This document shows, piece by piece, positions 23,392 to 34,716 of a DNA stretch of 64,000 nt. Origin of the DNA: Cyclina sinensis (taxonomy: Eukaryota > Mollusca > Bivalvia > Venerida > Veneridae); contig JAAONU010000062.1 in NCBI GenBank assembly GCA_012932295.1, positions 72,001 to 136,000 on the forward strand, given 5' to 3'. The stretch's first letter is position 1. Each line of letters begins with the position of its first letter. The notes under the pieces were generated by a model. The model saw only the letters and a list, made by a program, of their open reading frames with translations. It was not told the DNA's origin and did not search any database. The position numbers were made by a program, and so were the translations under genes.

Positions 23392-25140
23392 CATCATATT
23401 ATTATTAAGTTCAGTAAAATAACTGATCTTTGCTAGATTACCACTATCCGATGAAGTGATGAACAATTAAAATTACAGTTATAGCAAAATACACAAATAA
23501 TACCAATACTACAATGTAGTTTACATTTAATATATCACTAGTCTATAGTTTCATTTTTAACTAATAAAAGAAATAAAAGAGGAAAATAGACAAGAGGAAA
23601 GAACAGACAGTACAAGGAATTAAAATCAAATTTCTGCTTCTAATTTATGAAGTACTTATACAGTATTGTAAAATAACGAAATCATAGAAATACTCGAATT
23701 TTCTTTTTGCAATTTTTCTTTTTCACCAAATGAAGTCAAATACGTATAAACTCTGACTGTCTTATGCATAAGTATGACAAAATAACAAAAAAAGAAATCA
23801 AACTTTTTGTCTACAGTGTTAATGTTTGTTGTTGTTGTTCTTTGTTTTTCTATGTGCACTAGCCACTTAATAGCACATCAGTTAATCGCTTCTCTTGATA
23901 CTTTCAATCATTGTTTACATAATAACTGGTAATAAAAACCCCTATTACATACCTATTTACGAAGCAAAATATTTAAAAATCTTTTACATCAATAAAAAAT
24001 GTGCCACTTTATTTTTATAGTCACTTGTTTTGTTTCTTTTCAAATAAGAGATTGTTTTATCAATTAAATAAATCCTAATAACCCAGTCTGTGTTATCGTG
24101 AGAGCGCATTAAATTAAGTAGGTGCAAGTACTGTTAAAAATATTCGAGAAATTCGAAACAAAATCATCAGCTTTCAAATCTTAACATATATGTTTTAGAT
24201 TTTTGAAATTTATTAAAACGTTGAACTGACATTTGAAAACAACAATGCAGTTCTTTCCACAGGACAATGGCAGTGAAAACCATAAGGAAAACATTTGTGT
24301 ATTAAACATCTTCACATCTCTTTACATAATTTCATATTCTCTTCGCATTAATCGTAACGTTTAGGAGGATTTATTATTTTCTGTGTTTCCATTCGAAATA
24401 ATTAATCTTTCAATGCACTGAAAGAATCTGATCCAGAATTTCGGTCAGTGTAAATGGGTTGATGTGTAGCTGATAAACTGATTAGCGTTAGAATCAAGGG
24501 GTGGGGGGATTTTTGGCATGAGCTGAATAGACTATAATCTGTGTTTGTTTTGATAAGCTTCATTAGCTGAGTTTGTTTTGATAACATTTACACTATGGAC
24601 ACTCAATCAAACAGTCTCATATCTGTCGACAGTATGGTTTATTTCAAGATAATCTGTGTACTCTAGAAATATTTCAATGGCTACAAGCTTTGAAACTGAC
24701 CAGATGAACTTAATAATAACAATGTTTTAACTAGAGATACACCATCTGCATGAATATATACAATGGAAAGCAGGCCCCCTTTACCTGACAATGATGAAAG
24801 AAACAGGTCTAATCCACTGATTCAATTCTGAAAGGTACTCATTTCTGTGAGATACTTTTCACATAAGACGATGGCTTCGATCTCTACTCAAGCCATATTT
24901 AGACTGTTGTCGACAGCACCGGCATCGAGATGATACGTCCACTTTAACATTGATGTATAAATGCGCCCACACTAGCATATCCTTATGTACGAACCAATAT
25001 AGGAGAGATCTCGTAATTCGTAAATAAACACACATGCTATCCGAAAGTAGATATATTACGGTATTTTTTAACTTGCTTCAAACATTGTCTTATTGTCAGG
25101 TGTACACTATCAATGTGGAAATTACATTTAGATTTTGCGA
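23392..25140. other. No gene seen
   Basis: AT-rich intronic DNA; nothing recognisable. Confidence 0.5.
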
Positions 25141-25146
25141 TACTTT

Positions 25147-25433
25147 TTGTTTGTTTTGGGATTTAACGCCGATTTCAACATATAGGTTATATCTCGGCAG
25201 TCAGTCCACCTAACCGGTTTTCCTGAATAACTAACCAGTAATTGCCAATTTCTCCGCAAGTGACTGACTACTGTTCCCACATGATCTACTCTGAATCAGG
25301 GTGAGAGACAAATGAACATTAGACACAATGTCTGAGATCAATTGTCACAGAGAAATTTTGCCCTGCCCAGGGGTCGAACCAATGACCGATGGGTTACTAA
25401 TTCAGTGCTCTTCCTATTCAGCTAAGCGGGAGA
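25147..25433 (-). mobile_element. tRNA-derived SINE, minus strand
   Basis: On the minus strand the head has a box A (TTAGCTGAATAGG, about 25430) and a box B (GGTTCGACCCC, about 25371-25381) at the tRNA spacing. The tail reads towards 25147 and ends in the inverse of TTTGGGATTTAACGCCGATT, a sequence recurrent at molluscan SINE tails. The tail is similar to the unit of the 5709-6475 array. Confidence 0.75.
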
Positions 25434-25474
25434 TACTGCCTTAAGACGTCATTTATACTTAGAGAGTGTATAAA

Positions 25475-26660
25475 TTATGCACGAGAATTCGGGTCTAAAT
25501 TATATGTCTGCTTTATGGATGGCCGTAAGGCTTTAGATACAGTTTGGCACGAAGGTATGTTATACAAACTCTTATTTGAAACAAATATTGACGTGTCCTC
25601 TTTCTTAGCATTTAGATCCATGTATACGAATATGTCAAGCTGTGTGAATATCAGGGTAAACATTCGAACTGGTTTAATGTACTACAGGGTACCAGACAAG
25701 GAAGGAAGAGTTCCCCGATTTTATATCTTTTATACATCAACGGGCTGATTAATGAATTAGAACGGTCTGGATTTGGAATGTGTATATATAATAATCAACT
25801 CTCCTACGGTGGCTGATGATATGCTTCTAGCATCATACTCTGTACAAGGCCTTAAAAAAATGCTTGAAATATGTGAGAACTACTCAAAACGTTAGCGTTA
25901 CAGTTAAAATGCAGATAAATGTGCCGTTGTTGTTTTTAATGAACACAATCACACTGAACTAACAGAACATTTACACTTGCTGGTAATGTATTACGCGAGT
26001 CAGCTTCATATGTACATCTTGGTCTAAAAACTGATGCGTTCTTGACCACCAAAGAACAGGTAAATGATGCTTGTAACAAACTTTGAGGTACGTATTTGTG
26101 TATCATGAATAGCGGGATCAGTCTACAAGGATTTAATCCTATCTCATCCAGAACTATATACAATGCAATAGTTATACCCAAGGCACTTAATGGATGCGAA
26201 CTCTGATATTCACTTACTGACTCGGACATTAAATACGTCCGGAACGTTCACACAGATTTTGTGTCAAAAATATACAATCGTTGCCAACTGAAACATCCAC
26301 GAATTTTGCGCTATGTGCTTTGCATATTTTACCAATTGCCGATAATAGACCATAGAAAGTTGCAGTTCTTAAGTCAGCTATGTAGAATGTCTAAATCGTA
26401 TCTTGCAAAACATATCTTTAACACTAGACTTTTTTCATTACTTGAATTTTGACAATCAAACACGTGCACATGGTTTTATTCCAGAAATTTGTCGAATTCT
26501 TCAAAAACATGATTTAAGTGGTGTTTTAGACATTTACATCAAGGAGGGTATTTTCCCATCAAAAGCGAGGTGGAAACGTGTATTATATGAGAACGTTACT
26601 GCAACACTGGAAAGGAACTCTATGTATGACATTACAAGTCGATTTCAGATGCGTACGTAA
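25475..26660 (+). pseudogene. Degenerate LINE reverse transcriptase relic
   Basis: Broken reading frames keep RT landmarks: CFMDGRKALDTVWH (motif A) at about 25506-25550, a GTRQG-like segment near 25690, YLLYINGLINELERSGFGM in another frame, and VADDM (motif C) near 25808. C-terminal fragments follow (26261-26452, 26403-26660). Many stops and shifts. It is older than the 20.5-kb LINE and from a different family by its motif A wording. Confidence 0.8.
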
Positions 26661-28189
26661 CCTGTATACGTTTGTCACCATCTGATCAGTGCCAGTACTT
26701 ATTAAGTTTAGCTGTTGAAATTGACGGATATAGTTTTAAATATTGCACACTTGTGTATGTATTATGTAAAATGGTCGGGTAGAAAATTTTGTAGTTCATA
26801 TGCTTCATTTTGATGACGCATATATTTTTAATGACGTATCTATTTTTATGACCGCAGCCTGATAATGCATACATTTATATGATCTCAATCTGATCATGTT
26901 TATTCATGTGAATGATCTCAAACTGTCTTGTTATACACTGTAGCATAGGCATATCTCACTGTACTAATTAGATTTATATCGCATAAGCAGTATCTTAACA
27001 TTTCGCTTTCGTGTTAGGCTACCCATATTGCGTTATAAATTACTGTTTCGCGCAATAGTTGATGATATACAAGGCCTTGATTTTTTCTTTCGATATTAGT
27101 AAAATTGGAGACCAGTACTGATCTTTGATAATAGGCAAAACTCTTAAGCTAACTGTATATGTATCTTGATCAATACATATATTATTTATACTGCTTGTTT
27201 ATATGTACTTGGAGAAATAAAAAAAAGTTAGCAGTTCGTCCTATTTCAAGGGATGTAACCACTCTATTTTCTTCTAGGAAAAAGGGAGATAATAATTTAT
27301 ACTTGTTCCTATAGATAAACATTTTTACTTGAACTGAAGTACTTTACTATTTAATGTATAGTTCAAATACTAAAAACTATTTGTAATTTCATGAAAAGTT
27401 TAGTATTTAAAAACCTTAAGCCTGTACTTCATATTGTCAAACCTTTAGCATTCTGTAATTGTGATCGACAAACTCTACAGAAAGGGAAGTAACAACATGT
27501 TTTATTTTGTAGAACCAACTATTCATTTTTAGTATGAATAAGGCTGTTTTATAAATTTCACCCTTTATATAATTGTTTGTTATAGCCTGATTTAAAAATC
27601 TGTTTATTTGGGGAACAAGTTGCTACCAATCTTTTCACTTTATAAGATGATATAAATATTCTGTATTCTTATAGTATTTCTGATTGAAAGCACGATAAAA
27701 CAAAAAAGTATAATGCTACAGATATCTCCTGTTTCAGTTATGACCAATTATATGAGAAGATAACACGTCATTGGAATCAATTTCCTGCTTGAAAGAAGTT
27801 GACAATAATAAATTAAAGGGGCTGGCCTCCAGATGACAAATAAAGAAAGTTTTCTTGAATTATAAGTTTCTTGTATATTTATTACAAATGCTTAAAAACT
27901 AACTGACAAAAAATAAGTCAGATAATTGCATTGTAAATTGATTTTTTTCCTTTCATAGCGCGACAGTTTAACTATATCGTATAATATTTAAATTAAACGA
28001 CTGGGACCGTTATAAATTATCAATCTAATAAGTAAAAGAATATAAGATTACAAAAATAACAGGACGACGAAAGAATAATCATGCAGTAATAAACTAATGT
28101 ATACCTATAGGACATTCATTATTTCCTACAAAATAGGCCTAGATGGAAAATATATAGCCGAAAAATACGTCGTACTGTTCTGGATTTTT
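26661..28189. other. No gene seen
   Basis: AT-rich; no recognisable feature. Confidence 0.5.
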
Positions 28190-28321
28190 AAACTGGCGGA
28201 AGTGCGGGGACGTGCGGGGTCGTTAGTTGATTAGTTAATAACTGTCACGTGTGGAAAAGTCCGTCGGAAAAAACTACAACTACCGGAAAATTTCTCAAAA
28301 TAAATAACGACGCAAATAACA
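28190..28321 (+). promoter_or_regulatory. Candidate RNA polymerase II promoter
   Basis: A short CpG-containing island in AT-rich DNA with an ETS-type site GGCGGAAGTG (28195-28204), a CACGTG E-box (28246-28251) and CCGGAAAA (about 28283). An ATG with a splice donor follows. The motif set is typical of broad animal promoters. It lies inside the proposed third intron of the receptor. Confidence 0.4.
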
Positions 28322-28352
28322 ATGCAAAGATCTTGTTGCGTGAACCGGGGAA
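28322..28352 (+). CDS. Candidate short first coding exon (MQRSCCVNRG...)
   Basis: ATG at 28322 gives ten codons, then the strong donor GGGGAA|GTAAGT, ending in phase 1. Phase 1 fits the NACHT exon acceptor at 34717, so it could be an alternative first exon giving a CARD-less receptor. It could equally belong to nothing. Confidence 0.25.
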
Positions 28353-28733
28353 GTAAGTTAATCAATCTGGTTCTGAAATATAAATTAAAGTATTTGTTAC
28401 TTCATTACTCTGCAATCTTGTACAATCTATTGACAGGCACAAACATAATGTCCGGCTATACAAATATTAAATGTGCACCTCATTTTTCTACGCCCCTCAA
28501 TATACAAGATACATTAAGTTGCAATATGTTGTGCGGAAAAAGAAGTGCAGTCATAAAAAAAACTGTGTAGAGTAGTGCAATCATAAGAACAATCTAGAAC
28601 GTGATTGGCTAAAATATGGGAAAAATCGGATAACTATTAATATTGAGGTTATTAGCAGAGGCTGTTCCATAAATTTTAGGTTATCCTACACACAGATGCT
28701 CAACATATGAAAGGTTAAACAGGTATCACAGTA

Positions 28734-28734
<1 letters not shown>

Positions 28735-28771
<37 letters not shown>
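28735..28771. repeat. (CA)n microsatellite
   Basis: About 18 CA units. Confidence 0.95.
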
Positions 28772-28772
<1 letters not shown>

Positions 28773-29574
28773 GGCGAAAGACATGCTGGTATTTTTGTCG
28801 TGGAATTAAAAAAAAACAAGGTCGTTTAGCTGTTTTCAATAAAACAACAACAACAACATTTTGCACATTTTTTAATCTAACGCATCAAGCTAAGAACAAT
28901 TTACCTATGTGTAAACAGAATGGACTAGTCTATGACAATAGTAACCGTTCAACGAAAAGTTAATGTTTTATACGCAATAGGGTTTAAAGTAATGCGGATT
29001 GACAATTTGTCTACTATGCTAACGATGCAAAACTTCAAACGTATTTTTATTTGGTTGGTTTGTTTGTTTCAAAGCAGATTCTTCAGAAAAATGTCACTAT
29101 TTGCTTAGGAAGACATTAATCATTATGCAGTAATGTACTACAGGTAACTGATTGACCGGAACACCAGAATGTAAGTCGTCGGTCAAGAAAGGTCATTGCA
29201 ACATTAAACTTTCTGTATATATTTCTTTTGTGGCCAGGAAGTAAATGACAGAAAGCAACGAACAAAGATTTAACTTGCTTGATTGTTAATCTTCATTCTC
29301 TCATAATGTCTTTAATGTTTTATCATAATAAAAAATAACAATAATAATAGTGCACCAGTATAACATACATCGGTAAGCGATCAAATACAAACAATTGAAT
29401 TAGTTTCATACCATATATTGCTAATACGTGCACCAAAAATTAACATTTTGCCGATTTGAAACCTCTTGACTGGAAATTAGTTAAGACTCATTTATTTTAC
29501 ATTGATTGCGATACAAGTTCTTACAACTAAGATTCATCACGCTTGATGACTGCTTCCTGGGTCCAATACCAGTA

Positions 29575-29690
29575 ATCGCGCTGCGTGGAGGAATGTGTAG
29601 ATCGTGAGAGAATCTCGCCTCTGACGGGATTCGAACCCGCGACCTTCGGATCCGGTGCCCTGCACTCTACCCCTGGACCACGGTGACTGG
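29575..29690 (-). mobile_element. tRNA-like SINE head, minus strand
   Basis: The minus strand reads CCGTGGTCCAGGGGTAGAGT (box A) and GCGGGTTCGAATCCCG (box B with a perfect T-stem). I could not pair the acceptor stem, so a SINE head or decayed tRNA is more likely than a working tRNA. Confidence 0.6.
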
Positions 29691-30143
29691 AAATAATGAT
29701 TACGTAAGCATAATGTGTACCTAGGCATAAGTCTCCTATCCAGCCGACAGTCTTTCAGCGCTTTAAAAGCTTTGATTTTCTTTAGGTTTTGCTTTTTAAT
29801 TTCTAATTTATTTTCGTGTAAGCATTTCGTATTATCAGCATTAAATTGAATTTCTTTCGTTTTGTTACAACGATTGTTTATTGCTATCTATTCTGGAATA
29901 CTTTTTATATTTATTGGTTTACCTTTAGTTAGAGCTGTTACGTAAAGCTGTAGCTGCTTACGGATATGATAGGGGAAGTAACTCTCTAATGAGTGGGAAT
30001 ATTTGTTTACAAGTGTTTTCGTTCCTACGTAAGTTTTAATAGAGAAACAAGTTCTAACACTAAGTTATTTGTTTGTTCATTTGCTCAGTATAAGAAAATT
30101 GGCGGGTTTTGATTCGATTTTTTTCTAATAAGGATAACATATT

Positions 30144-30144
<1 letters not shown>

Positions 30145-30188
<44 letters not shown>
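30145..30188. repeat. (GA)n microsatellite
   Basis: About 22 AG units. Confidence 0.95.
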
Positions 30189-30192
<4 letters not shown>

Positions 30193-30228
30193 AAGAATTA
30201 CAGTATATTGTAATTATTTGCATTTATT

Positions 30229-31265
30229 ATGCTTCCCGAAGGGTGAGCATATTGTCGCCGCATTGTCTGTCCTTCCTTCCGTTCGTCCGTCCGTTCGTCC
30301 GTCACACTTTTGTCCGGAGAATAACTTGAAAAGTATTGAAGGAACTTGATTGAAACTTAATACATTGATAGAGACCAGTGAAAGGAAGTACTGTGTCCAG
30401 GAAACATACGTCGACCTTGCATAATTTTTTTCATTATCTCCCTTAATAATGCCTGTAAGGAATATAAGTCCTAAACTGTCAATGATATTTCATTGAAACA
30501 GTTATAAGGCTAGTCAGTGGAAGTGCACTGTCAAAAAACCATAACTCGAATTTACTTAGTTTTTTAATTATCTCCTTTTATTATACTTAATAATGCATGT
30601 CCGGATAAAATTTAAAGAATTGAAGGATTTGATTAAAACTTCACACAGTCATAGATACTAGTGAGTGAAAGTGCACTGTTTAATAACCATATGTCTACCT
30701 TGCTTAATTTTTCAATTATCTCCCTTAATAATAACGAGTTAAAATGTTAAATAATGCATGCCCGGAATAAAACTTCTAAACTATCTAAGAAGTCTTTTTG
30801 AAACTCCACACATTATAGAGACTAGTGAGAGGAAGTGTAATGTTAAAGAACCATAACCCTACATTATTTAGTTTATAAATTATCTCCCCTTTTGGTACTT
30901 AATTTTGCTTGTCCGAAGAATAACTTCAAAAAAAAAAATAAGGAATTCTATTAAAACTTCACACAATGGTTGTGAAAAGTGGGAGGAAGTGCAGTGTTTA
31001 TGAACCTAATTCTACCTTGCTTAAGTTTTGAACTATTTCCCTTAATGATAATTACAAAACTTAAATAATGTGTGTGTGGCGTATAATTTCTAAAGTATCA
31101 ATGATATCTCATTTTATCTTCAATTATAGAGACTATCGATAGGAAGCGCAATGTAAAAAAAAAAAAACTATTCGGATGCCACGTTATCGTTTATTAATTA
31201 CCTTGCTTTTTTCTATTAGACATCCTAGAAAATATTGAATTTTCATGTTTCGATGCAACAAGCAT
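30229..31265. mobile_element. Non-autonomous minisatellite-bearing element (ATGCTTCCCGAAGGG type)
   Basis: Starts with a palindromic end (ATGCTTCCCGAAGGGTGAGC), then GTCCGTCCGTTCGTCCGTC. After that come about six diverged units of ~150 bp containing ACTTCACACA, TAGAGACTAGTGAGAGGAAG, GCACTGT, AACCATA and ATTATCTCCCTT. It ends near GATGCAACAAGCAT at 31252-31265. No coding capacity. Confidence 0.65.
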
Positions 31266-31805
31266 TTATTGTTAATTGTTTGAATAATTCAGAGACATGA
31301 AGAAATGTATAAATTGAAAATGATTGCAGACCTTTGGTCCGAATTCGAAACACTGCCTGAATTGTCCGATTGTGAATAACACAGATATGATTATTAAAAT
31401 TTGTTTTAGAATAGACTTATCTGTTTCAATTTCCATCATTTGTTTAGCAAATTCCAAATATTTTGGTGCTCTGATACATTTCTTTTTGCCATTTTATTCA
31501 TAAACAGATCAGGGTGAAGTGCGCACGGTGACTGTTGTTGTTTTAAGTCTATAAAATATAACGGCAAAATATTGTCTGCTCTTTTTATGATGTCATTTCG
31601 AAATTTTTGCTACATCATTTTTAAAATGTTTTACTTCAAGATTTGTCGAGCGTATCATACCATTCTGATATATCTTGTACAGACAGGACATGTAATGAAA
31701 TAAACACGATTTATTGTAAAATTTCAACTATACTCAGGGGCCTGAAACTATGAACGGTGCATAGACGTGTTCAGTTTTCTTTGTTATTGATGTTTTTATA
31801 CAGAT

Positions 31806-31950
31806 AACTGGACTTAGTGGTTAAGGCATACGCTTACGGACCGGGAGAACGGAGGTTAGAATCCTCTCAGGAGTTTGTTATGACAAGGCCAGTTGGTGAG
31901 CCTATCAGTTGATTGTTTTGGGCGTCAGGTATTGTGAAAAATACGAATAT
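31806..31950 (+). mobile_element. tRNA-like SINE, plus strand
   Basis: Box A TTAGTGGTTAAGG (31815-31827) and box B AGGTTAGAATCCTC (31853-31866), with an extra arm between as in Ser/Leu-type tRNAs. A SINE-like tail (GCCAGTTGGTGAGCC..GGGCGTCAGG) follows. Confidence 0.6.
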
Positions 31951-32427
31951 GCTTAATTCCTGTATCTATGAATTTGCAGCAATAATCAGATTAAAAATAG
32001 AAAGAGAGAACAACCTGCATATTTACAGCTTCGTTAGTTTTACAAGGAAAGGATGCTAATATTGTTAAAACATATTAGTACATATTGTTATTGGAAGAAG
32101 TAAAAAGAAGATTGGATGCACCCCCCACCCCACACACATACACACACAAAAAGGATATATTGTATCAAAGACATCAAATAACGATACTTATGGTCTATTC
32201 TACCGTCACAAGTGTTTAGTGAATAACAGTCAATGCGGCCTTATATGATGGTGTGATATTTTCTTTTTATCCGATGTAAACTGAGCTTCACGTTTCATTT
32301 ATGTGAACACATGCAGAAATTTATGTGTTTTTATCTAAACAGTGTGTTTGAGATTAATTAGGAGGAGGTTATTATTTAGGAGAAGGCAGTTGTAATAAAA
32401 ACCTAAATGCATTACATTATGATGAAG

Positions 32428-32430
<3 letters not shown>

Positions 32431-32507
<77 letters not shown>
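32431..32507. repeat. (CT)n followed by a 50-nt poly-T
   Basis: CT units at 32431-32457, then about 50 T in a row. Such a tract is prone to assembly error. Confidence 0.9.
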
Positions 32508-32509
<2 letters not shown>

Positions 32510-32684
32510 CAATGCCGTAGCCTACAAGTTGCAAATATGACCGTTGCGCCGCCACCCCCTTAGAAGTAAGTTATTTTATGTAGTGGGGGATACTGCAAGA
32601 TACAGATAGTACTGAGCTCATTCCAGAGACCCCTTTGGTTTTATTGCATATTCAATGTACAGCAATGATACATGGAACCACGGT

Positions 32685-32830
32685 TCAGTGTGTAATTCCA
32701 AAGGCAATAATGTTAGAAGAGAAGCGGGGAATTGAACCTGGATTAGCAGTCCAGCGCGGTACCACTGGACCACTGATTCAGTCCTTAAAACAATGCAAAG
32801 GACATCAGTGCAATACATTGAATATTCAAG

Positions 32831-32857
<27 letters not shown>
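32685..32857 (-). mobile_element. tRNA-Ser-like SINE head with poly-T flank
   Basis: The minus strand has box A TGGTCCAGTGGTA, an anticodon-arm look-alike CTGGA-CTGCTAA-TCCAG (GCT, serine-like) and box B GGTTCAATTCC. A run of 27 T (32831-32857) lies on its plus-strand right side. A 142-codon minus frame across this is not a gene: its lysine run is the poly-T. Confidence 0.6.
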
Positions 32858-32861
<4 letters not shown>

Positions 32862-33121
32862 TGTTTTCCTGCTTTTATTTTTTTAAAGAAAAGTGCCCAC
32901 GCACAAGTACCATAACAATTCAGAAGACACGTTTCTGATGAGGCACAAAACGCCTCTATTTTCAGTGAGAGGTTCAAGTAGCTTAAAGATGACTGAGTAT
33001 GCATTTTCATTCTGTTCTTGCACTGAAAAAAATCCACTGTGTTCATTAACAGTTTATGTATTCATAACAAAGTTTCACGTTGTCACTGTTGTGTACCGTT
33101 AAAACGCAACTGTGGAACTGA

Positions 33122-33200
33122 CCCGCCTCCGTGGTCAAGTGGTAAAATTCTCTATCTTATAATCACGTAACCTCTCAACGGTTTATGTCTATGGATTCTT
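33122..33200 (+). other. Weak tRNA-like remnant
   Basis: GCCTCCGTGGTCAAGTGGTA resembles a box A; box B is degenerate. Probably an old SINE head. Confidence 0.3.
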
Positions 33201-34216
33201 GCCACCCTACTGACCATTCAAGTAAATGTGACAGTTAGCAGGTTATAGTACTTTTCTATTAACTTAATATTCATACCTGTTGTTTATTTATAGGATCTCG
33301 ATTTTTTTCTGTTGCTTATGTATTTAATGGCAAATAAGTTCACGTACTGTTTATGTCTGGTCTGAGTAAATAAAGTATTTGTTCTGACCCGAAAGACAGA
33401 GATAAACTGCTGTGAAGCAAGGCTTGTTGTCACTAAGAGCACAGGAACAAACCATGAATTTGAGATAGATTTAACAAAAATAATAACAGTAGAATATTTC
33501 CACACAATTAAGGGAGTCAAATATTCAAGCAAAAGAATAAAGCAAATTGAGTTGTCTCCCATCACATAGTTAGAAATAATACTGCAATGTTTTAGTACAT
33601 ATCCGTACAGGAAGTTAAGGAAAATGTGTTTTAAGCATCTTTCCATACGTTATCTAAATAAATCCATAATCAATAACAATAAATAATTAAATGAATGAAT
33701 GTATAGATGCTTAAAAAGTAATTTTGAAATGTTTTAATGTCAAAGTTTACATCGGTGTTTCTCTTAAGCTAAATGACTCTATGATTATTTTATGAAATAA
33801 ATCTGAAATTATCTTTGCTCCAATCTGTAAAAGTTTGCGCCCATTTCTTCTTTTCGAGATTTGGATCGAAACTTTGAAGAAGAATGAATAAAAATCGCGG
33901 GATCAAGCAACGTTATGGTAATGACGTCATCTTATATTCTGACGTAATTCATCTTGTAATTCTGACGGAATAACTCGTATCAGATCTATAATGTTTTTAA
34001 ACAAATAGCAATCATCAATCTTTGACTTGCCGTTATTTAGGATGGACAACCACATCTCTTCTAGAAGAAAGTGTAGACTATGACACAGGTACCGAATGCA
34101 AAATTTTAAGACAGAAAAAATTGGAAATACCATAATTTTTTTATATTTTGATGTGTCTTTAAGAACGATTTGGAGTCTCTACTTTCCACGAGCGTTAAAT
34201 GCCCCAACCGCCAGCC

Positions 34217-34300
34217 TGTGTGGGCTGGCTCAGTGGATAAGTTTATTGCTCTTAATTTTAGTATTTACTGATCGAAAGGGCATTGGTTCGAATAATGTTT
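34217..34300 (+). mobile_element. tRNA-like SINE head
   Basis: GGCTGGCTCAGTGGATAAG (box A) and GGCATTGGTTCGAATAATG (box B), about 60 nt apart. Lies about 400 bp before the NACHT exon. Confidence 0.5.
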
Positions 34301-34716
34301 AAATCAATTTTTTTTCTTCTCTGTTTTCATGGTGAATAAAAGCATAAAATTATGTGTTTTTTTTCTTAACTAAATAACTGTATAATTATACAATAACTTA
34401 AGGATGCGCTTATTATCGAAAATTAAGTTAAAAAGCTTCGATTCATGAACCTGTGGTTATTGGAAATTCTCTGTGCTATTTATAAATGGAATAAACAAAA
34501 CTGACAGCTGTCAAAAAGTTCGTCTGCTTTAGTGTAGGCCTATGATCTTAGAACCTCGGTGCATTTCTCTTCGAATGTAGAAAGCTGCAATTTTGAAGGT
34601 ATATAAGAAACTTGTTTTGGGTTTCGATATACAATGTGAAATCAAATAAAACATAACATGTTTAACAATTACCAAAACGCATGACTTAAATATTTCTCTC
34701 TCTTTATATTTTTCAG

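Larger units (their letters stand above)
3642..34716 (+). other. Intron 3 of the receptor gene, about 31 kb
   Basis: If the four-exon model is right, this intron spans 3642 (GTAAGT) to 34716 (TATATTTTTCAG). It contains the 42- and 85-bp tandem arrays, the foldback element, a LINE, a LINE relic, several SINEs and microsatellites. The parts without a separate entry (6476-8170, 8400-11350, 19320-20523, 23392-25140, 26661-28190, 28772-29570, 33210-34210) are AT-rich, with no gene I can support. Confidence 0.45.

Noticed and set aside
29600..29690. Functional tRNA gene
   Set aside because: Good A and B boxes and T-stem, but I could not pair an acceptor stem; a SINE head is more likely.
32618..33046. 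142-codon minus-strand frame with a lysine run
   Set aside because: The lysines are a 27-nt poly-T on the other strand and the rest is a SINE head; no splice or promoter support.
33284..33646. 120-codon hydrophobic minus-strand frame
   Set aside because: Composition fits AT-rich non-coding DNA; no start context, splice site or family likeness.
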